Source: an uncultured Lachnospiraceae bacterium (GTDB lineage Bacteria; Bacillota; Clostridia; Lachnospirales; Lachnospiraceae). Taken from it: DNA of 64,000 nucleotides. Shown in pieces: positions 59,230 through 64,000 of the stretch. The stretch is from assembly GCA_910587765.1 (NCBI GenBank), contig CAJUNR010000011.1:2295-66294 (forward strand), in the 5' to 3' direction. Every line of letters begins with the position of its first letter. Within the stretch, counting starts at the first letter, position 1. The translations under genes and the position numbers were made by a program. Under the pieces are notes generated by a model that saw nothing but the letters and a program-made list of their open reading frames with translations, was not told the DNA's origin and ran no database searches.

Positions 59230-60543
59230 ATGAAGAGAAAATGCAGAGTAATGGCGGCAGGGCTTGCGGCGATGATGGCGGTATCGGCGACAGGCTGCGG
59301 TTCCGGAGGCGATGCGCCGGCGTCCCAGGGCGGCGCGGGCAGCGCGGATGCGCTGGAGGTGAAGATCTGGGACAGCGCCCAGGTGGACGGCCTGCAGCAG
59401 ATCGCGGACGAGTGGACGGCGCAGTCCGGCATCAAAGTAAACATCCAGGTGCTGGGCTGGGATGAGTACTGGACCCTGCTGGAAGCAGGAGCCACCGGCG
59501 GAGACATGCCGGATGTATTCTGGATGCATTCCAATGTGGCGCAGAAGTACATGGAAAATGATCTGCTTTTAAAACTTAACGACTATATCAGCCAGTCGGA
59601 GGACATTGACCTGGCCAATTACTATGAGGGAATCACGGGAATCTATCAGTTGGGAGATGCGCAGTATGCGGTCCCCAAGGATCATGACACCGTCGCCCTG
59701 TGCTACAATAAGGCGATCTTCGATCAGTATCAGGTGGCGTATCCGGATGAGACCTGGACCTGGGATGATTTCTATGAGGCGGCGAAGGCCATCACGGATG
59801 CAGGACAGGGCAGTACATACGGGTATTCCATCGACGTGGGAAACAATCAGGACGGCTGGTGGAACATCGTCTACGATTACGGCGGATATGTGATCAGCGA
59901 AGACCATAAGACTTCCGGGATGGACGATCCGAAGACGCTGGAAGCCATGGAGTTCCTTGGAAAACTGATCGCGGATACCATGCCGGCTCAGTCGGTGATC
60001 TCGGAGAACGGCAGCGGCACCCTCTTCACCTCCGGCGTGACGGCCATGACCACCCAGGGAAGCTGGAATATCAATACCTTCTATACCAGCGACAACAGCG
60101 AAAACTTTGCATGGTCCGTGCTTCCCTACTATGATCAGAACGGAAACGGAACCGCGGACCCGGGAGAGCGCTGCACTATTTACAACGGTCTTGGCTGGGC
60201 GGCAGCGGCAGGCACGGACGCACCGGATGCGGCATGGAGCCTGATCGAGTGGTTCTGCAAGGAAGAAAATCAGGTGAAACAGGCCGATCTGGGCGTGACC
60301 ATGGCAGGCTTTAAAGGCGCTTCCGACAGCTATCCGTCCGCCTTTGAAGGAATGGATATCAGCGCGTTTCTGGACATGGAATCCGAGGGAACGCTGGTCG
60401 TACGTCCGTGCAGCAAGTATACGACCAACTGGGAGACCATGATGGGAGAGACGCTGGTAGGCGCGTGGAACGATGTGTCCACCATGAAAGACGCCTGTAC
60501 GAAGATCGCGGCGGAGATGAACGCGCAGCTTGCACAGGAATAA
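59230..60543 (+). CDS. Sugar ABC transporter substrate-binding lipoprotein
   Basis: ATG at 59230 follows AGGAGGAG. The product is 437 residues, with a lipoprotein signal (MAAGLAAMMAVSATGCGSGG, lipobox ATGC). The fold is of the family-1 sugar-binding type: LEVKIWDSAQVDGLQQIADE, GGDMPDVFWMHSN, YAVPKDHDTVALCYNKAIFD, TWTWDDFYEAAKAI, AMTTQGSWNINTFY and GLGWAAAAGTDAPDAAWSLI. It captures an oligosaccharide or sugar and hands it to the two permeases downstream. The alpha-galactosidase at the end of the cluster points to raffinose, melibiose or a related alpha-galactoside. The ATPase gene is not in the cluster, so a shared MsmK/MsmX-type ATPase is likely. Confidence 0.95.
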   Translation: MKRKCRVMAAGLAAMMAVSATGCGSGGDAPASQGGAGSADALEVKIWDSAQVDGLQQIADEWTAQSGIKVNIQVLGWDEYWTLLEAGATGGDMPDVFWMHSNVAQKYMENDLLLKLNDYISQSEDIDLANYYEGITGIYQLGDAQYAVPKDHDTVALCYNKAIFDQYQVAYPDETWTWDDFYEAAKAITDAGQGSTYGYSIDVGNNQDGWWNIVYDYGGYVISEDHKTSGMDDPKTLEAMEFLGKLIADTMPAQSVISENGSGTLFTSGVTAMTTQGSWNINTFYTSDNSENFAWSVLPYYDQNGNGTADPGERCTIYNGLGWAAAAGTDAPDAAWSLIEWFCKEENQVKQADLGVTMAGFKGASDSYPSAFEGMDISAFLDMESEGTLVVRPCSKYTTNWETMMGETLVGAWNDVSTMKDACTKIAAEMNAQLAQE

Positions 60544-60556
60544 GGGGGATGAGGGT

Positions 60557-61444
60557 GTGAAACGAAAAATGACGAAGGCGGAGAAGACGGAGGCCCTCTG
60601 GGGATGGTTCTTTATCGCTCCCACCATGCTGGGGCTTCTGATCCTGAATTTTTATCCCATAGTCAATACGGTCTGGCAGAGTTTCTGCAAGACCGGAGAC
60701 TTCGGCCGGGGCAACACGTTTGTGGGGCTTCAGAACTATATCGACGTCCTGTCCGGCAGTGAATTCTGGGTGAGCTTGTTCAATACGTTCAAATATGCAG
60801 TCATTGAGGTGCCGTTCTCGGTCTGCATCGCGCTGGTGCTGGCGGTGTTCCTGAACCGGAAGATGGCAGGGCGCAGCATCTACCGCACCATTTATTTCCT
60901 TCCCATGGTGGCGGCTCCGGCAGCGGTGTCCATGGTATGGAAATGGCTGTACAATCAGCAGTACGGACTGTTAAACCATCTCTTCGGCAGCAGTACGGGC
61001 TGGATCTCCGATCCGAAGATCGCCTGGATTTCCATCGGAATCATCGGCGTCTGGTCCATCCTGGGTTACAATATGGTCTTGATGATCGGCGGGCTGCAGG
61101 AGATTCCAAGAGATTACCATGAGGCGGCGGATATCGACGGCGCCAGCCCTATCCGGCAGTTTTTCAGCATCACGGTGCCGCTCTTAAGCCCCACGATCTT
61201 CTTTATCGTACAGACCCGGATCATCGGGGCCCTGCAGCAGTTTGACCTGATCTACATGGTGATGGATACGTCCAATCCGGCGCTTTCCAGCGTGGAGACG
61301 GTGGTGCCGGTGTTCTACCGCTATGCATTTACCTATGGAAATAAAGGCTACGGCGCAACTTTTGTCATTCTGCTGCTGCTGATCATTCTCTTTCTGACGG
61401 TGCTCCTTCAGAAAGCAGAGAAGAAATTTGTGTTCTATAATTAG
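60557..61444 (+). CDS. Sugar ABC transporter permease, MalF type
   Basis: The GTG at 60557 lies seven bases after GGGGGAT and is preferred to ATG 60569. The product is 295 residues with six membrane helices (WGWFFIAPTMLGLLILNFYP first). The EAA loop is EAADIDGASPIRQFFSITVP, where it contacts the ATPase. It forms the import channel with the next gene. It lies 13 bases after the binding-protein gene. Confidence 0.95.
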   Translation: MKRKMTKAEKTEALWGWFFIAPTMLGLLILNFYPIVNTVWQSFCKTGDFGRGNTFVGLQNYIDVLSGSEFWVSLFNTFKYAVIEVPFSVCIALVLAVFLNRKMAGRSIYRTIYFLPMVAAPAAVSMVWKWLYNQQYGLLNHLFGSSTGWISDPKIAWISIGIIGVWSILGYNMVLMIGGLQEIPRDYHEAADIDGASPIRQFFSITVPLLSPTIFFIVQTRIIGALQQFDLIYMVMDTSNPALSSVETVVPVFYRYAFTYGNKGYGATFVILLLLIILFLTVLLQKAEKKFVFYN

Positions 61445-61459
61445 AGGAGGGAGAGAAAA

Positions 61460-62287
61460 ATGGCGAAAGACAAGGCCAATGGAATTCTGATCCATGTGAT
61501 CCTGATCGTTGTGGCGTTCGTGATGATCGTGCCGTTTCTGTGGATGTTCCTGACGGCGTTCAAGACCATCGGGGAGGCCACCAGCATCAATCCGTTCGTA
61601 ATCTTCCCATCCAGCTGGAAACTGGACAGTTTCCTCAATGTGTGGAAAAATTATAATTTTCTGGTGCTCTATAAAAACACCCTGCTTATGATCTTCTTCC
61701 GGGTGGTCTGCGCGGTGCTGACGGCGACCATGGCGGGCTATGCCTTCGGACGGATGAATTTTCCCGGGAAAAATATTGCGTTTTCTCTGGTTATGATCCA
61801 GATGATGGTGCCTGCGCAGATCTTTATCATTCCACAGTACGTAATGGTATCGAAGCTGGGACTTCTGAACACGCTGTTTGCGCTGGTATTTCCGGGCGTG
61901 GTGACGGCTTTTGGAACCTTCCTTCTGAAGACCAGCTTCCAGGGGCTTCCCAAAGATATGGAAGAGGCGGCCATGGTGGACGGGTGCAATTACGGCCAGA
62001 GATTTCTGCTGGTCATGGCTCCCCTGACCAGAAGCGCCATGGTATCCCTGGGGATCTTTACCGCAGTCTTTGCGTTTAAGGATCTGATGTGGCCCATGAT
62101 CGTCTGCTCGGAAGCGTCCACGACGACGCTGTCCGCGGCCCTTGCCAAGATGCAGGGACAGTTCTCTTCCAATTATCCGGAACTGATGGCGGCGGCGCTG
62201 ATGGCATGTCTTCCCATGATTATAATCTACGTGATCTTCCAGAAACAGTTCGTGGAAGGAATCGCTACTTCAGGAGGAAAACTGTAA
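61460..62287 (+). CDS. Sugar ABC transporter permease, MalG type
   Basis: ATG at 61460 follows GAGGAGGGAG. The product is 275 residues with six helices (GILIHVILIVVAFVMIVPFL first) and the EAA loop EEAAMVDGCNYGQRFLLVMA. The C-terminus VEGIATSGGKL is standard for MalG-type permeases. It pairs with the permease upstream, 15 bases away. Confidence 0.95.
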   Translation: MAKDKANGILIHVILIVVAFVMIVPFLWMFLTAFKTIGEATSINPFVIFPSSWKLDSFLNVWKNYNFLVLYKNTLLMIFFRVVCAVLTATMAGYAFGRMNFPGKNIAFSLVMIQMMVPAQIFIIPQYVMVSKLGLLNTLFALVFPGVVTAFGTFLLKTSFQGLPKDMEEAAMVDGCNYGQRFLLVMAPLTRSAMVSLGIFTAVFAFKDLMWPMIVCSEASTTTLSAALAKMQGQFSSNYPELMAAALMACLPMIIIYVIFQKQFVEGIATSGGKL

Positions 62288-62292
62288 AACCT

Positions 62293-63198
62293 ATGGGTGA
62301 GATCAGGCGATGGGATACGCCCCATTACAGCAGTCTGGCGTATCAGCAGAAGATATCGGAAGAATTGTATCTGACCCTGTGCGGGCGGGAGCGGTGCGCC
62401 GCTTCCCAGCACGTGGGTCCGGTGGCAAGAGACGGGTATCACCTTCATGTGATCCTGTCGGGCAGAGGGTATTACGAGACGCCCTGCGGACTGTTTTCCC
62501 TCCATGCGGGACAGATGTTCATGATCCGGCCGGAGGAGACAGTCACCTATTACGCGGACGAAGACAATCCGTGGAGCTACTGCTGGCTTGCCTTTGACGG
62601 AGAGAAGGCGGACTATTATGCAGAGCTGGCGGGCTTCGGCCCCGGCGTCTACTGGCGGGACTGCCATGTGGATCCGGAGCGGTTTCTGAAGATTGCGGAG
62701 AAGATGATACAGAATATGAAGCCGAGCATCTCCTCCGTGCTCCAGAGGACGGCGGTGATGTATGAGTATCTGGCGCTGGCGGCGGAATCCCATATCCGGT
62801 CCGGACTTGGGGACGCATACCAGCCGGTCTTTATGCCGGATATGTATGTGGACTATGCCGTGGAGCTGATCAAAAAGAATTACAGCCACATCACCGTGGA
62901 GGAGCTTGCCCGGTATGTGGGGATCAACCGGAGCTATCTGTCGGATATCTTTAAGAAAAAGCTGGGCATGCCGCCTCAAAATTACCTGGTTCATTATCGG
63001 ATGGAGCGGGGCGGGGAGCTTCTGCGGACGACGGAGCTTCCGATTCAGGAGGTGGCGAAACGCTCCGGCTATGATAATCCCCTGACCTTTACCAAAATGT
63101 TTAAAAAAACTTACGGAGTCAGCCCGAGAGAATACCGCATCCGTATGGCGGTGTCCGAGGGGCTGCCGGACGGAGGAGAAAATGAGTATTCTGTTTGA
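62293..63198 (+). CDS. AraC-family regulator with cupin sensor, MsmR-like
   Basis: ATG at 62293 gives 301 residues, only five bases after the permease stop. The N-terminal cupin-like domain is GYHLHVILSGRGYYETPCGL, FSLHAGQMFMIRPEETVTYY. The C-terminal double helix-turn-helix is ITVEELARYVGINRSYLSDI, FKKKLGMPPQNYLVHYRMER and IQEVAKRSGYDNPLTFTKMF, ending with YGVSPREYR. It probably activates this operon when the sugar is present, as MsmR does for msm genes. It overlaps the alpha-galactosidase gene by 17 bases. Confidence 0.94.
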   Translation: MGEIRRWDTPHYSSLAYQQKISEELYLTLCGRERCAASQHVGPVARDGYHLHVILSGRGYYETPCGLFSLHAGQMFMIRPEETVTYYADEDNPWSYCWLAFDGEKADYYAELAGFGPGVYWRDCHVDPERFLKIAEKMIQNMKPSISSVLQRTAVMYEYLALAAESHIRSGLGDAYQPVFMPDMYVDYAVELIKKNYSHITVEELARYVGINRSYLSDIFKKKLGMPPQNYLVHYRMERGGELLRTTELPIQEVAKRSGYDNPLTFTKMFKKTYGVSPREYRIRMAVSEGLPDGGENEYSV

Positions 63199-64000
63199 AC
63201 AGGAAAGCCGTACCTTTTATCTGAACACGGCCCACACTTCTTATCAGATCCAGGCGGACTGCCGCGGATATGTGCACCACCTTTATTATGGAAGGCAGGT
63301 GGGGACGAGCCATATGGAATATATGCATTATTATTCCGACTGCGGATTCTCCGGCAATCCCTATGAGCTGATGGACCAGAAAGATTTCTCCCTGGACAAT
63401 GTCTGTCAGGAGTATCCCGGATGCGACGCGGGGGACTATCGGGTGAGCTGCCTGTCGCTCCAGAATCCGGACGGGAGCTTCGGCGTGGAGTTCCGGTATG
63501 TGAGTCATGAGATCATCCATGGAACATACAGACTTCCCGGCCTTCCGGCAGCTTATGATGACGGCGGCAGAGCCGAAAGCCTGATTCTCTGTCTGGAGGA
63601 TCCGGTGACCGGGCTGGCGCTGAAGCTTCTCTACGGCGTTTTTGAAGAGGAGGATATGATTACCCGCAGCGCCATCGTGGAAAATCACACAAAAGGAACG
63701 GTGGTCCTGCACAAAGCGCTGTCCGCGTGTCTGGACATTCCGTTCGGGGAGTGGGATCTGATCCATTTTCCCGGAAGGCACTGTATGGAACGGCAGGCAC
63801 AGCGGCAGAAGCTGCCGGACGGGGTCCTGACAGTGGGTTCCAGAAGAGGAAGCAGCAGCCATCATCACAATCCCTTTGTCATCCTGGCGGCCCCTGAGAC
63901 TTCCGAGGACTACGGAGAGTGCCTGGGCGCCATGCTGGTCTATTCCGGAAGCTACCGGATCGACATTGAACGGACGCAGATGCGGGCCGTGCGCATGGTG
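63182..64000 (+). CDS. Alpha-galactosidase GH36, N-terminal part (cut by right edge)
   Basis: ATG at 63182 follows GGAGGAG and begins MSILFEQESRTFYLNTAHTS. The frame remains open for 273 codons to the end of the window. The visible part is the N-terminal beta-supersandwich domain of GH36 enzymes: YQIQADCRGYVHHLYYGRQV, DNVCQEYPGCDAGDYRV (matching the EYP-x-x-G-x-GD-x-R mark), FEEEDMITRSAIVENH, and GSRRGSSSHHHNPFVILAAP. The catalytic barrel lies beyond the edge. It would remove terminal alpha-galactose from raffinose-type sugars brought in by the ABC transporter. No signal peptide, so it acts in the cytoplasm. Confidence 0.93.
   Translation, partial: MSILFEQESRTFYLNTAHTSYQIQADCRGYVHHLYYGRQVGTSHMEYMHYYSDCGFSGNPYELMDQKDFSLDNVCQEYPGCDAGDYRVSCLSLQNPDGSFGVEFRYVSHEIIHGTYRLPGLPAAYDDGGRAESLILCLEDPVTGLALKLLYGVFEEEDMITRSAIVENHTKGTVVLHKALSACLDIPFGEWDLIHFPGRHCMERQAQRQKLPDGVLTVGSRRGSSSHHHNPFVILAAPETSEDYGECLGAMLVYSGSYRIDIERTQMRAVRMV

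Noticed and set aside
58551..59552. Minus-strand 333-codon frame spanning punA and the binding-protein gene
   Set aside because: It crosses two well-supported opposite genes and a terminator; composition is not protein-like.
1..64000. CRISPR array, tRNA or rRNA genes, prophage
   Set aside because: No spaced direct repeats with unique spacers, no cloverleaf or rRNA sequence, and no phage structural genes were seen; a computed scan would be decisive.

Overview
The window looks like a GC-rich chromosome segment of an anaerobic gut Clostridia, most likely Lachnospiraceae. This is inferred from gene content: class C sortase pilus genes, a SipW-type peptidase with its substrates, a MutS2, a DUF1667 oxidoreductase trio, PadR/HAAS/DUF4097 genes and an msm-like alpha-galactoside operon. 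I saw no tRNA, rRNA, CRISPR array, prophage or complete insertion sequence.

Layout. 1-226 (-): start of a heptad-repeat coiled-coil gene that runs off the left edge. 442-20599 (+): one long cell-surface locus. It holds a small unknown protein, a 2952-residue repeat protein, an LPRTG Cna-B protein, an LPSTG major pilin, two tandem class C sortases, a pilin-like protein, two proteins with SipW-type signal peptides, the SipW-type peptidase, and two membrane-tailed surface proteins. It reads as a sortase-built pilus merged with a TasA/SipW-style fibre module. 20972-23060 (+): winged-helix regulator, unknown protein and an MNT/HEPN toxin-antitoxin pair.

23121-36766: sugar-acid catabolism. On the minus strand are a TRAP transporter (dctP-dctQ-dctM), uxuA and uxuB. 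Divergent from them are two zinc dehydrogenases of the L-gulonate/L-galactonate 5-dehydrogenase type. Two GntR/FCD regulators follow, then a FAD oxidoreductase/FAD reductase/DUF1667 operon. Taken together: a hexonate is imported, oxidised to a keto-acid, reduced to D-mannonate by UxuB and dehydrated to 2-keto-3-deoxygluconate by UxuA. The intergenic gaps carry palindromic operators and several large hairpin repeats.

37018-48374: LysR and TetR regulators, two unknown proteins, an M29 aminopeptidase, a two-component system and an aconitase-family hydratase with an operator over its -10 box. 48435-52955 (-): mutS2 followed by a second two-component system. 53114-57849: AAA/PD-(D/E)XK protein, the PadR-HAAS-DUF4097 envelope module and a DUF4230 protein. 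57892-64000 (+): purine nucleoside phosphorylase, then a sugar ABC transporter, AraC regulator and the start of an alpha-galactosidase cut by the right edge.

Starts were chosen from ribosome-binding sites and signal peptides, so several genes are shorter than the longest open frame. Operators, promoters and hairpins were read by eye and not folded or scored.
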